Below, one piece after another: positions 1-7,662 of a DNA stretch of 64,000 bases; the stretch's first letter is position 1; each line of letters starts with the position of its first letter. Under the pieces are notes generated by a model. That model did not search any database and was not told the origin of the DNA. It was given only the letters and a program-made list of their open reading frames with translations. The stretch spans positions 186,001 through 250,000 of the forward strand of contig CAVQWT010000005.1 in the NCBI GenBank assembly GCA_963717705.1. Direction: 5' to 3'. The translations under genes were made by a program, and so were the position numbers. This DNA is from CAVQWT01 sp963717705. Its GTDB lineage: Bacteria; Pseudomonadota; Gammaproteobacteria; Burkholderiales; Casimicrobiaceae.

Positions 1-159
1 CTCGCGCACGGAGGTGCGCGAAACACCCAGCAGCTGCGCGAGCGCGCGCTCGGGCGGAAGGCGGGAGCCGGCCGGGAACTCGCCGTCGTCGATCAGGCGG
101 GCGATCTGCCCGGCGATCTGGCGATACAGCCGTGTCGGCTCGACGGTCTTGAGCGGCAA
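1..159 (-). CDS. GntR-family transcriptional regulator, N-terminal part
   Basis: The first 53 residues of a DNA-binding regulator; the gene continues past the left edge. The visible part is a GntR-type winged helix-turn-helix: it contains RLYRQIAGQIARLI, then FPAGSRLPPERALAQLLGVS and RTSVRE, which is the family hallmark including the ERxLAxxLGVSRxxVRE recognition helix. The start chosen is TTG at 159, because GGAGG lies five bases upstream and no ATG is available; the translation becomes GntR-like immediately after it. The effector domain is outside the window, so FadR, HutC and other subfamilies cannot be told apart directly. A FadR-type operator lies just upstream in the gap shared with the divergent dehydrogenase gene, which favours the FadR subfamily and autoregulation (inference). 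Confidence 0.85.
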   Translation of the reverse strand, partial: MPLKTVEPTRLYRQIAGQIARLIDDGEFPAGSRLPPERALAQLLGVSRTSVRE

Positions 160-280
160 CCCTTCCTCCCTGGCGGCGCTGGGCCGCGGCACCGCCGGAG
201 CCTCTCGCCGGGGCGCCGTACGGCCTCGCCCGCGCCGTGCGGCGCGGGGGCTGATCGCACTCTAATCCCCGCCCAGGGTG

Positions 281-307
281 TGGTCAAGTGGTCCAACCAC
301 CGGACCA
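281..307. promoter_or_regulatory. FadR/GntR-type operator in divergent intergenic region
   Basis: The 11-base palindrome TGGTCCAACCA at 289-299 fits the FadR-subfamily consensus TNGTNNNACNA exactly. It is flanked by TGGTC (281-285) and GGACCA (302-307), which can form a wider imperfect dyad. It lies between the start of the GntR regulator (159) and the start of the dehydrogenase (387), where a shared operator would sit. Binding by the neighbouring regulator is an inference from position and consensus. Confidence 0.6.
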
Positions 308-386
308 AAATCCGGCCGCCCGGGACGCAAGGGCGGCGAGACTGCGGTATGTTTCACGGAGTCCCCCAACTCCCGGCATCGCACCC

Positions 387-1439
387 ATGAGTTCACGCCC
401 CCGCATCGCCCTCATCGGACTCGGCATGGCCGTCACGCCGCACGCCCGCAGCCTCGTCGATCTGGCACCGCGGGTCGAGGTGGCCGCCGCCTACAGTCCC
501 ACGGCGGCCCGGCGCGACGCGTTCGCGGCGCAGTTTCCGTTTCCGGTCACGGGCGATCTCGACGCGATCGTCGGCGACCGCTCGATCACCGCCGCCATCG
601 TCCTGACGCCGCCCGCCGCGCATCGGGCCGTGGTCGAGCGCCTGGCCGGCGCCGGCAAGCACGTGCTGCTGGAAAAGCCGCTGGCGGCGACGCCGGACGA
701 CGCCGAGGCGGTGGTCGCGGCGTGCCGGCGCGCCGGCGTCGTCCTCGCCCTGGTGTTCCAGCACCGCTACCGGCCTGCCGCGCAGGCACTGGCGGCGCGG
801 ATGCGCAGCGGCGCCCTCGGTGGCCTTGCCAGCGCGTCGGCGTCGATCCGCTGGTGGCGACCGCAGTCATATTACGACGAGCCTGGGCGCGGGACGCTCG
901 CGCGCGATGGCGGCGGGGTGCTGATCACCCAGGCGATCCATACCCTCGACCTCTTCCTGTCGCTGACGCCCGCGGTGGAGGAAGTCGTCGCCTTCGCGGC
1001 GACCTCGGTGGCGCACCGCATGGAGACCGAGGACACCGTCGCGGGCGCGCTGCGCTTTGCCGGAGGCGCACTCGGCGCGGTCGATGCGACGACGGCCGCG
1101 TTCCCCGGCTTCGCGGAGCGGATCGAGCTCGCCTGCAGCGAGGCGACCGCGGTGCTCGCGTCGGGCCGGCTGGAGCTGTTCCACCGCGACGGGCGGCGCG
1201 AAACCGTGGGCGACGGCGAGGCGACGGGCGGCGGATCCGACCCGATGGCGTTCGCCCACGACGCGCACCGCGCGCTGATCGGCGCCTTCCTGGACGCCGT
1301 CGACGGCGGTCCCGCACCTGCCAACGACGGCGACGCTGCGTTGCGGGTGCACGACCTGATCGATGCCCTGCTGGCCTCGTCGCGGCAGCGCCAAGCCATC
1401 GCCCTACGTACCCGCCATTCGGGGTCAGGTCGAATTTAG
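387..1439 (+). CDS. Gfo/Idh/MocA-family NAD(P)-dependent oxidoreductase
   Basis: A predicted cytoplasmic dehydrogenase of 350 residues, the usual family size. The N-terminal Rossmann fold is clear (IALIGLGMAVTPHA near residues 7-20), and the family signature EKPLA, whose lysine takes part in catalysis and cofactor binding, lies at about residues 96-100. A later ITQAIHTLDLF segment resembles the conserved histidine region of the C-terminal alpha/beta domain. Substrates in this family are mostly sugars, inositols or related polyols; none can be assigned here. ATG at 387 is preferred over upstream in-frame codons because the Rossmann strand begins at once. The last six residues (SGSGRI) and the stop codon are encoded by the left end of the repeat element at 1421-1644, so the native C-terminus was probably altered by that insertion. 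The divergent GntR gene is the likely regulator. Confidence 0.85.
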   Translation: MSSRPRIALIGLGMAVTPHARSLVDLAPRVEVAAAYSPTAARRDAFAAQFPFPVTGDLDAIVGDRSITAAIVLTPPAAHRAVVERLAGAGKHVLLEKPLAATPDDAEAVVAACRRAGVVLALVFQHRYRPAAQALAARMRSGALGGLASASASIRWWRPQSYYDEPGRGTLARDGGGVLITQAIHTLDLFLSLTPAVEEVVAFAATSVAHRMETEDTVAGALRFAGGALGAVDATTAAFPGFAERIELACSEATAVLASGRLELFHRDGRRETVGDGEATGGGSDPMAFAHDAHRALIGAFLDAVDGGPAPANDGDAALRVHDLIDALLASSRQRQAIALRTRHSGSGRI

Positions 1440-1644
1440 GTCAATGTGCGGCGTGGGGCGGGCCGAAATTCGGCGCCCCAGCCGCACGCTTTTGCCATTC
1501 GACTGCAGGCGACCGGGCGCCGCCATCGTCCGCTTGGACGATGGCGGCTCGTGGATCCACGAGGGATCATGAATGCTCCCAATATCGGACGAATCGCCAC
1601 GGCGCGGTCGGCAGGGGCGCTTGCCCGTAATTCGACCTGACCCC
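1421..1644. mobile_element. 224-bp MITE-like element with terminal inverted repeats
   Basis: The left end GGGGTCAGGTCGAATT (1421-1436) is an exact inverted copy of AATTCGACCTGACCCC at the right end (1629-1644). Inside is a perfect 13-bp stem, GCCGCCATCGTCC (1519-1531) pairing with 1536-1548 around a GCTT loop, followed directly by the palindrome CTCGTGGATCCACGAG (1548-1563). No transposase is encoded, so it would have to be mobilised in trans. GGGGTCAGGTCGAAT-like ends are, from memory, common next to REP/Y1-type or other small transposons in proteobacteria; I could not search for this. Downstream, CCCCGGCGGTA occurs twice (1641-1651 and 1654-1664). The element fills most of the gap between the dehydrogenase and moaC and reads into the dehydrogenase 3' end. 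Confidence 0.65.
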
Positions 1645-1676
1645 GGCGGTAGACCCCGGCGGTAAGACCCCAACGG

Positions 1677-2228
1677 TTACGCGATGAAATGACCGGACTT
1701 CCCGCCGGACTTCTCGAGCAGCCGGATGGCGTCGATGCGCATGCCGCGATCGGCAGCCTTGCACATGTCGTAAATGGTCAGAAGGCCCACCGACGCGGCG
1801 GTCAGCGCCTCCATCTCGACCCCGGTCGGCCCCGTCGTCTCGGCGGTCACCTCGATCGCGACCGACGGCGCCGCGGCGTCGATCGTGAACTCCACGGCGA
1901 CCCGCGTCAGCGCCAGCGGATGGCAGAGCGGAATCAGCTCCGACGTACGTTTGGCCGCCTGGATGGCCGCAATCCGTGCCACGCCGAGCACGTCACCCTT
2001 CTTCGCCGTCCCCGCCTGAATCAGCCCCAGCGTAGCCGGTTGCATGAGGATGCGGCCGCCGGCCCGGGCGACACGTTTGGTTACAGGTTTGCCGCCCACA
2101 TCGACCATGTGCGCCTGACCGGCCGCGTCGAAGTGCGTAAAATGTGCAGGGCTCGTCGGCGCGGCCGGTTGGTCGCCCGCCGGCGCAGCCTCGGTTCGCG
2201 ACGGGGTCGCGGCGGTCTTGCGCGGCAC
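1677..2228 (-). CDS. moaC: Cyclic pyranopterin monophosphate synthase MoaC
   Basis: Makes cyclic pyranopterin monophosphate, with MoaA, in the first step of molybdenum cofactor synthesis in the cytoplasm. Family blocks seen are MVDVGGKPVTKRVA, SELIPLCHPL, TGVEMEALTAASV, a YDMCKA segment holding the conserved Asp and Lys, and KSGGKSG near the end. The length is 183 residues against about 160 for typical MoaC; the excess is an Ala/Pro/Thr-rich N-terminal tail of about 28 residues before HFDAAGQAHMVDV. The start is GTG at 2228; an internal start would trim the tail. It is divergent from the M48 protease gene, with only 51 bases between the two starts, so their promoters must be tightly packed. 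No other molybdopterin gene is in the window. Confidence 0.95.
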   Translation of the reverse strand: MPRKTAATPSRTEAAPAGDQPAAPTSPAHFTHFDAAGQAHMVDVGGKPVTKRVARAGGRILMQPATLGLIQAGTAKKGDVLGVARIAAIQAAKRTSELIPLCHPLALTRVAVEFTIDAAAPSVAIEVTAETTGPTGVEMEALTAASVGLLTIYDMCKAADRGMRIDAIRLLEKSGGKSGHFIA

Positions 2229-2279
2229 GGAGGTCTCCTGAATCGGTGAACTTTAGGGCTTCCGATCCATCTTATCATC

Positions 2280-3806
2280 GTGCAATACCCCCTCCCCCAA
2301 TCTGCCGTGTCCCCGTCCCTGCGCTCCGGCGCGTTCCGCCGCCACGCCGTCGCGACGCTGACGGCGGTCGTGCTCGCGCTGCAGGCCATGGTCCCGGCGG
2401 GTGTCGGCGCCCAGGGGCTGCCCGACCTCGGCGATGAATCGCAGTCGTTGATCACGCCGACGCAGGAACGCAAGCTCGGCGAGTCGATCGTGCGGCAGAT
2501 TCGCGCCTCGGGTGCCTACCTCGAGGACCCGGAAGTCAACGACTACCTGAACGAACTCGGGTACCGGCTGGTTGCGGCCGGCAAGGACAGCCGGCAGGAC
2601 TTCGAATTCTTCGCCGTTGCCGATCCTTCGATCAACGCGTTCGCGCTTCCCGGAGGGTTCATCGGCGTCAACATGGGCCTCATCCTGCTGGCCCAGACCG
2701 AGTCCGAGCTCGCCTCGGTGCTCGCGCACGAAATCACCCACGTGACGCAGCGGCACCTGACGCGCTCCGCCGTCGGTTCCCAGCGCTCGATCCTCTATCA
2801 GCTCGCCGCGCTGGCGGTCGCCGTGCTCGCTTCGCGATCCAACTCGGCATCGGCGGGCGACCTGGCGTCGGCCGCGGTCGCCTCGGCCCAGGCATTGTCG
2901 ATCCAGTCCCAGCTCAACTACACCCGCGAGCACGAGTACGAGGCGGACCGGATCGGGTTCGCCCGCCTGACCTCGGCGGGGTTCGACCCGAACGCGATGG
3001 CCGCCTTCATGGGGCGGCTGCAGCGCTCGGCGCGGTTCGTCGAAGGCAACGCGCCGTCGTACCTGCGCACGCACCCCATCACCTACGAGCGCATCGCCGA
3101 GGCGCAGAGCCGCTCCGACGGCCTGGCCTACCGTCAGGTGCCCGACTCGCTCGATTTCCACCTGGTGCGGGCATTGTTGCGCAGTTACATCGGGACGCCG
3201 GCCGAGGCCGTCCAGTGGTTCGACTCCGCCCTCGTCGACCAGAAGTTCAACAGCGAGCTCGCGACCCGGTATGGCCGCGTCGCTGCACTTGTGCGCGCCG
3301 ACAAGATCCCCGCCGCGCGCGACGAATTCGCCCGTGTCGAGAAGATGGCTCCGCCGCACCCGATGATCGCCGCGATGGGCGCGCACGTGTACAAGGCGTC
3401 GGGCGACTACCCCGAGGCGCTGCGCCGGTTCGAAGCGGCGCTGGCGAAATACCCGAACAAGATGCAGCTGGTCCAGGACTATCCCGAGACCCTGCTCAGG
3501 GCCGGACGGGTCAAGGATGCGATCGCATTCCTCGAGCCCCAGATGCAGCGCTTTCCGGACAACGGCCTGCTGCACCGGACGGCCGCCGAGGCGTACGCGG
3601 CGCTCGGCAAGCGGACGCAGCAGCATCGGCACCAGGCCGAGTACTACGCGTGGCGCGGCGATCTGCCGGGTGCCGTCGTCCAGCTCGAGCTGGCGCTGAA
3701 GGCCAACGACGGCGACTTCTACGAGTACTCGGTGGTCGAGACGCGGTTGAGGACGATGCGCCGCGACCTCGCCGAGCAGCAGGCGGCCATGGCCAAGAAC
3801 GGCTGA
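2280..3806 (+). CDS. BepA/YfgC-like periplasmic M48 metalloprotease with TPR region
   Basis: A 508-residue secreted zinc protease of the BepA type, which in enterobacteria checks assembly of outer-membrane proteins and LPS transporter components. It has a hydrophobic signal segment with a likely cleavage after VGAQG, then the M48 domain with the zinc motif HEITH at residues 150-154 and the third-ligand region EHEYEADRIGF downstream. The C-terminal half (from about residue 310) has repeated helical pairs typical of TPRs, for example DYPEALRRFEAALAKYP. The start is GTG at 2280; another in-frame GTG at 2307 is possible, and neither has a strong ribosome binding site. Downstream lies the MacA-like gene after a 69-base gap. 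Confidence 0.88.
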   Translation: MQYPLPQSAVSPSLRSGAFRRHAVATLTAVVLALQAMVPAGVGAQGLPDLGDESQSLITPTQERKLGESIVRQIRASGAYLEDPEVNDYLNELGYRLVAAGKDSRQDFEFFAVADPSINAFALPGGFIGVNMGLILLAQTESELASVLAHEITHVTQRHLTRSAVGSQRSILYQLAALAVAVLASRSNSASAGDLASAAVASAQALSIQSQLNYTREHEYEADRIGFARLTSAGFDPNAMAAFMGRLQRSARFVEGNAPSYLRTHPITYERIAEAQSRSDGLAYRQVPDSLDFHLVRALLRSYIGTPAEAVQWFDSALVDQKFNSELATRYGRVAALVRADKIPAARDEFARVEKMAPPHPMIAAMGAHVYKASGDYPEALRRFEAALAKYPNKMQLVQDYPETLLRAGRVKDAIAFLEPQMQRFPDNGLLHRTAAEAYAALGKRTQQHRHQAEYYAWRGDLPGAVVQLELALKANDGDFYEYSVVETRLRTMRRDLAEQQAAMAKNG

Positions 3807-3875
3807 CGCCCGCCCTCGACTTTCCCCGCGCGCCCCTGCGCGCCTTCCCGCTTCACCTTCGCCCCCCCTGGCCCC

Positions 3876-5465
3876 ATGACTCCCGACCTCGCTTCCGCGC
3901 GTCCGCTCGCGCGTCGCCGCTGGCCCTGGCTCGTCGCCGCGCTGGTCGCCGCCGCCGCCGTCGCCGCGGCCGGCTGGTGGTACGCGCGCAGCGATCCCGC
4001 CCCCGCGTTCCGTACAGCCAAGGTCGAGCGCGGCACGATCACCGCCGTGGTGTCCTCGTCGGGGACGCTGAACGCGGTCACGACGGTGCTGGTCGGGTCG
4101 CAGGTGTCCGGCCAGATCAAGGACCTCTACGTCGACTTCAATTCGCCGGTGAAGAAAGGCCAGATCCTGGCGCGCATCGACCCCGAAACCTTCGAGCTCA
4201 AGGTGCGGCAGGCCGAGGCCGACCTCGACGCCGCGCGGACGTCGCTGCTCGCGCGGCGCGGCGACGTTGCGGCAGCGCAGTCGCAGGTGCTGCGCGCCCG
4301 ATTGACGGCCGACGACGGCAAGCGCGAGGCGGACCGCAAGAAGCAGCTCGTCGCCAAGGGCTTCATCTCCGCTGCCGAACTCGACAAGGCGGTGTTCGTC
4401 GAGCTGGGGGCGGCGGAGGCGGTGCGCACCACGGAGGCGCAGCTCCGCGCCGCCGAGGCGGGCGCCGCCAACGCCGAGGCCGTCATCAAGCAGCGCGAGG
4501 CGGCGCTGGCGACGGCGCGCGTCGATCTCTCGAGGACTTCGATCATCGCCCCGGTCGACGGGGTCGTGATCTCGCGGCAGATCGACGCCGGCCAGACCGT
4601 CGCCGCGAGCTTCAACACGCCGCAGCTGTTCTCGATCGCGCAGGACCTCTCGCAGATGCAGGTGGACGTCTCGATCGACGAGTCGGACATCAGCAAGGTC
4701 CGCGTCGGCCAGCGCGTCACCTACACCGTCGACGCCTTCCCGTCGCGGACGTTCAACGGCTCGGTCAAGCAGATTCGCAAGGCCGCGGTCACCGTGCAGA
4801 ACGTCGTCACCTACACCGTCGTCGTCGCCACCGACAATCCGAACCTGTCGCTGGTGCCCGGCATGACCGCCAACGTGCGCATCGTCACCGACACCCGCGA
4901 GAACGTGCTGAAGGTGCCGAACGCGGCGCTGCGCTATCGCCCGCCCGGCGTGGCGGCGGCCAAGGACGACGCCGCGCCCGCCCCCGCCGCGGGCGCCGGC
5001 GGCGGCAACGCCGGCGACGCCCAGGCGCGGCGGGCACGGCTGGTCGAGGAGCTCAAGCTCGACGCCGCGCAGCAGGCGCGCTTGGACGAGATCTTCGCCG
5101 AACTTCGCACCCGGATGGCGGAGCTGCGCGAGGCGCCCGAGGCCGACCGGCGCAGTCGCGGCGAGCGCCTGCGCGGCGACGTCCGGCAGAAGATCAACGC
5201 GATGCTGAACCCGGACCAGCAGAAGAAGTACGCCGAGATCGTGGCCGCCGAGACCGGGCGCGGCAGCTCGACTTCGGGGCGCGTGTTCGTGCTCGACGCC
5301 GGCAAGCCGCGGGAGGTCGCGCTCCGGCTCGGCCTGACCGACGGCAATGCCACCGAGGCGGTGTCGGGCGAGCTCGCCGAGGGCGCCGAAGTGATCGTCG
5401 GCAACATCGACCGCGGCGCCACCGCGGCGAAGGCCGCGACCGGCGCGCCCCGCCTGCCATTCTGA
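3876..5465 (+). CDS. MacA-like periplasmic adaptor with Spy-like insertion
   Basis: A membrane-fusion subunit of a MacAB-type tripartite exporter (529 residues). One N-terminal membrane anchor (residues 15-33) precedes the lipoyl/barrel region, with GTLNAVTTVLVGSQVSGQI and later TSIIAPVDGVVISRQID, and a coiled-coil hairpin of about 120 residues between the two lipoyl halves. The unusual part is a stretch near residues 365-460: an Ala/Gly linker, then LKLDAAQQARLDEI and LNPDQQKKYAEI. These two LTxxQ-like helices recall Spy/CpxP proteins and are inserted before the C-terminal barrel region (VFVLDAGKPREVALRLG). Typical MacA is about 370-400 residues, so the insertion accounts for the excess. It forms an operon with the ATPase (37-base gap) and permease downstream. 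No outer-membrane channel gene is nearby, so a TolC-like partner must be elsewhere. Confidence 0.88.
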   Translation: MTPDLASARPLARRRWPWLVAALVAAAAVAAAGWWYARSDPAPAFRTAKVERGTITAVVSSSGTLNAVTTVLVGSQVSGQIKDLYVDFNSPVKKGQILARIDPETFELKVRQAEADLDAARTSLLARRGDVAAAQSQVLRARLTADDGKREADRKKQLVAKGFISAAELDKAVFVELGAAEAVRTTEAQLRAAEAGAANAEAVIKQREAALATARVDLSRTSIIAPVDGVVISRQIDAGQTVAASFNTPQLFSIAQDLSQMQVDVSIDESDISKVRVGQRVTYTVDAFPSRTFNGSVKQIRKAAVTVQNVVTYTVVVATDNPNLSLVPGMTANVRIVTDTRENVLKVPNAALRYRPPGVAAAKDDAAPAPAAGAGGGNAGDAQARRARLVEELKLDAAQQARLDEIFAELRTRMAELREAPEADRRSRGERLRGDVRQKINAMLNPDQQKKYAEIVAAETGRGSSTSGRVFVLDAGKPREVALRLGLTDGNATEAVSGELAEGAEVIVGNIDRGATAAKAATGAPRLPF

Positions 5466-5502
5466 CGACTCCGCCGCTGCGAACGCACCGAGAAGCACCC
5501 CG

Positions 5503-6327
5503 ATGACCGCCCCCCTCGTCGCCGTCCGTGACCTGGTCAAGGTGTACCGGATGGGCGACACCGAGGTGCGCGCGCTCGACGGCGTGACCATCGACATCGC
5601 CGAGGGCGAGTTCGTCGCCGTGATGGGACCTTCCGGCTCCGGCAAGTCGACGTTCATGAACCTCGTCGGCTGCCTCGACCGGCCGACCAGCGGCGACTAC
5701 CGCCTCGCCGGCAGCGACGTGGCGCACCTCGAAGGCGACGCGCTCGCCGACGTGCGCAACCGGCTCATCGGGTTTGTCTTCCAGCAGTTCAACCTGCTGC
5801 CGCGCACCAGCGCGCAGGAAAACGTCGAGCTGCCGCTGCTCTATGCCGGGGTGCCCGCCGGCGAGCGCCACGCCCGCGCCAACGCGCGGCTGTCCGAAGT
5901 GGGCCTCGCCGGCCGCGAGCACCACCATCCGGCGCAGCTGTCCGGCGGCCAGCAGCAGCGGGTGGCCATCGCGCGGGCGCTGGTCAACGACCCCAAGCTG
6001 ATCCTCGCCGACGAGCCGACCGGCGCGCTCGACTCGGCGACCAGCATCGAGGTGATGGCCCTGCTGCAGTCGCTGAATCGCCGCGGCATCACCATCGTCG
6101 TCGTCACGCACGAGCAGGACATCGCGGCGTTCGCGTCGCGCCGCCTGGTGTTTCGCGACGGTCGCGTCGTGACCGACGTCCGCCAGACGCCGCTGGTGGC
6201 GGCGCCCGCCGGCGCGCCCGGAGCCCTGGCGGGCGCGTCCACCGGCGCCGCGGCCGCTGCCGGCGCGCCCGCCGTCCCTTCGCCGGCCGCCGCGGCGGTC
6301 GCGCCGCCGGCTCCGCCCGCCGCATGA
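5503..6327 (+). CDS. MacB/LolD-type ABC transporter ATP-binding protein
   Basis: The ATPase of the export system, 274 residues. Walker A GPSGSGKST is at about residues 42-50, the Q-loop is in VFQQFNLLPRTSAQENVELP, the signature LSGGQQQR is near residue 146, and Walker B LILADEPTGALD is near 166, followed by the H-loop VVVTHEQD. The sequence fits the MacB/LolD/FtsE class. Unlike classical MacB, the ATPase and permease are separate genes. After about residue 225 comes a roughly 50-residue tail made almost only of Ala, Gly and Pro, which is not part of the catalytic fold and is probably a flexible extension. The stop overlaps the permease start (ATGA), indicating translational coupling. Confidence 0.92.
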   Translation: MTAPLVAVRDLVKVYRMGDTEVRALDGVTIDIAEGEFVAVMGPSGSGKSTFMNLVGCLDRPTSGDYRLAGSDVAHLEGDALADVRNRLIGFVFQQFNLLPRTSAQENVELPLLYAGVPAGERHARANARLSEVGLAGREHHHPAQLSGGQQQRVAIARALVNDPKLILADEPTGALDSATSIEVMALLQSLNRRGITIVVVTHEQDIAAFASRRLVFRDGRVVTDVRQTPLVAAPAGAPGALAGASTGAAAAAGAPAVPSPAAAAVAPPAPPAA

Positions 6328-7556
6328 ACTTCCTCGCCACCCTGCGCATCGCGCTGGCGGCGCTGCGCGTCAACAAGCTGCGCTCGGCGCTGACGATGCT
6401 CGGCATCATCATCGGCGTCGCGGCGGTCATCACCATGGTCGCCGTCGGCGCCGGCGCGCAGGCGCGAGTCGAGGACCAGATCAGGAGCCTGGGCTCGAAC
6501 CTGATCATCATCCTCTCCGGCAACTTCACCGCGGGCGGCGTGCGCCAGGGCTCCGGGTCGCAGAGCACGATCACCGAGGACGACGCGTATGCGTTGCAGC
6601 GCGACGTGGCCGGGATCGCGGTCGCCGCGCCGCAGCTGCGCGGCAGCGGCCAGGCCGTGTTCGGCAACAGCAACTGGGCCACGCAGATCCTCGGCATCAC
6701 GCCCGAATACATGGCGGCGCGGGAGTGGAGCGTCGCCAGCGGCAAGCCGATCGACGCCGCCGACATCGACGGTGCGGCCAAAGTCGCGCTGCTAGGGCAG
6801 ACGGTCGCCCGGTCGCTGTTCGGCGACGCCGATCCGGTCGGCGAGACGATCCGGGTCCGGCGGGTTCCGCACACCGTGATCGGCGTGCTCGAGCGCAAGG
6901 GCCAAAGCATGATCGGCCAGGACCAGGACGACGTCGTGCTGATTCCGATTTCGACGGCGAGGAAGCGCGTCCTCGGCGGCACGCAGGTGCGCTCGCGCAA
7001 CGTGCAGTCGATCACCGTCAAGGTGCGCGACGGCGCCGACATGCCGTCGACCGAGCAGGAGATGCGCGATCTGCTGCGCCAGCGGCATCGCCTGGCCGCC
7101 AGCCAGGAGGACGACTTCTTCGTCCGCAATCTCTCCGACGTGCTCGCCGCGCAGGAGGCGAGTTCGAAGATCCTCGCGCTGCTGCTCGCCGCCGTCGCTT
7201 CCGTGTCGCTGGTCGTCGGCGGCATCGGCATCATGAACATCATGCTGGTGTCCGTGACCGAGCGCACCCGCGAGATCGGCCTGCGGATGGCGGTCGGCGC
7301 GCGCGGCCGCGACATCCTCACCCAATTCCTGGTCGAGGCCGTCACCCTGGCGCTGATCGGCGGCTTCATCGGCATCGCACTGGGCGCCGCGGCGTCGTTC
7401 GCGGTCGGCCACTTCGCCGGGTGGCGCACCGAGATGAATGCCACCGCTGTATTCCTGGCGTTCGGCTTCTCCGCCGCGGTCGGCGTGTTCTTCGGCTTCT
7501 ACCCCGCGCGCAAGGCCTCCCGCCTGCTGCCGATCGACGCGCTGCGCCACGAGTAG
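6324..7556 (+). CDS. MacB-type ABC transporter permease
   Basis: A 410-residue inner-membrane permease of the FtsX/MacB fold. It has an N-terminal transmembrane helix after LRIALAALRVNKLRSALTML, a large periplasmic domain of about 230 residues (the MacB-PCD-like region with REWSVASGKPIDAADI), and three C-terminal transmembrane helices that include VGGIGIMNIMLVSVTERTRE, the hallmark coupling segment of this family. With the adaptor and ATPase upstream it should form a mechanotransmission exporter that acts on periplasmic substrates such as antibiotics, siderophores or lipoproteins; the substrate is unknown. It is followed by a strong hairpin and then the response-regulator gene. Confidence 0.92.
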   Translation: MNFLATLRIALAALRVNKLRSALTMLGIIIGVAAVITMVAVGAGAQARVEDQIRSLGSNLIIILSGNFTAGGVRQGSGSQSTITEDDAYALQRDVAGIAVAAPQLRGSGQAVFGNSNWATQILGITPEYMAAREWSVASGKPIDAADIDGAAKVALLGQTVARSLFGDADPVGETIRVRRVPHTVIGVLERKGQSMIGQDQDDVVLIPISTARKRVLGGTQVRSRNVQSITVKVRDGADMPSTEQEMRDLLRQRHRLAASQEDDFFVRNLSDVLAAQEASSKILALLLAAVASVSLVVGGIGIMNIMLVSVTERTREIGLRMAVGARGRDILTQFLVEAVTLALIGGFIGIALGAAASFAVGHFAGWRTEMNATAVFLAFGFSAAVGVFFGFYPARKASRLLPIDALRHE

Positions 7557-7560
7557 CCGC

Positions 7561-7592
7561 GCGCACTCCCCTGTCACTACTGACAGGTGCGC
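7561..7592 (+). terminator. Hairpin after the MacB permease; also fits CTGT-N8-ACAG
   Basis: CCTGTCA (7570-7576) pairs perfectly with TGACAGG (7581-7587) around a CTAC loop, and the outer arms GCGCA (7561-7565) and TGCGC (7588-7592) extend the stem after a 4-base bulge. It begins 4 bases after the permease stop, so a terminator or attenuator is the simplest reading, though no T-run follows. The core CTGTCACTACTGACAG also satisfies the LexA consensus of beta- and gammaproteobacteria, which could make it an operator for the regulator gene at 7663. A site of that consensus is expected about once by chance in a window of this size. Confidence 0.45.
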
Positions 7593-7662
7593 TCCTGCCG
7601 GCGGAGCGCTAAGTTCTCGCCCATCGCCGCTCCGGGCGGCGCGATCCGGGCTGGAGGACTGC

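Noticed and set aside
2253..5657. A 1134-codon open frame on the minus strand opposite the protease and MacA-type genes
   Set aside because: Its translation is Arg/Gly/Asp/His-rich with no family likeness, and it lies exactly antisense to two well-conserved genes; long antisense frames are expected at this GC content.
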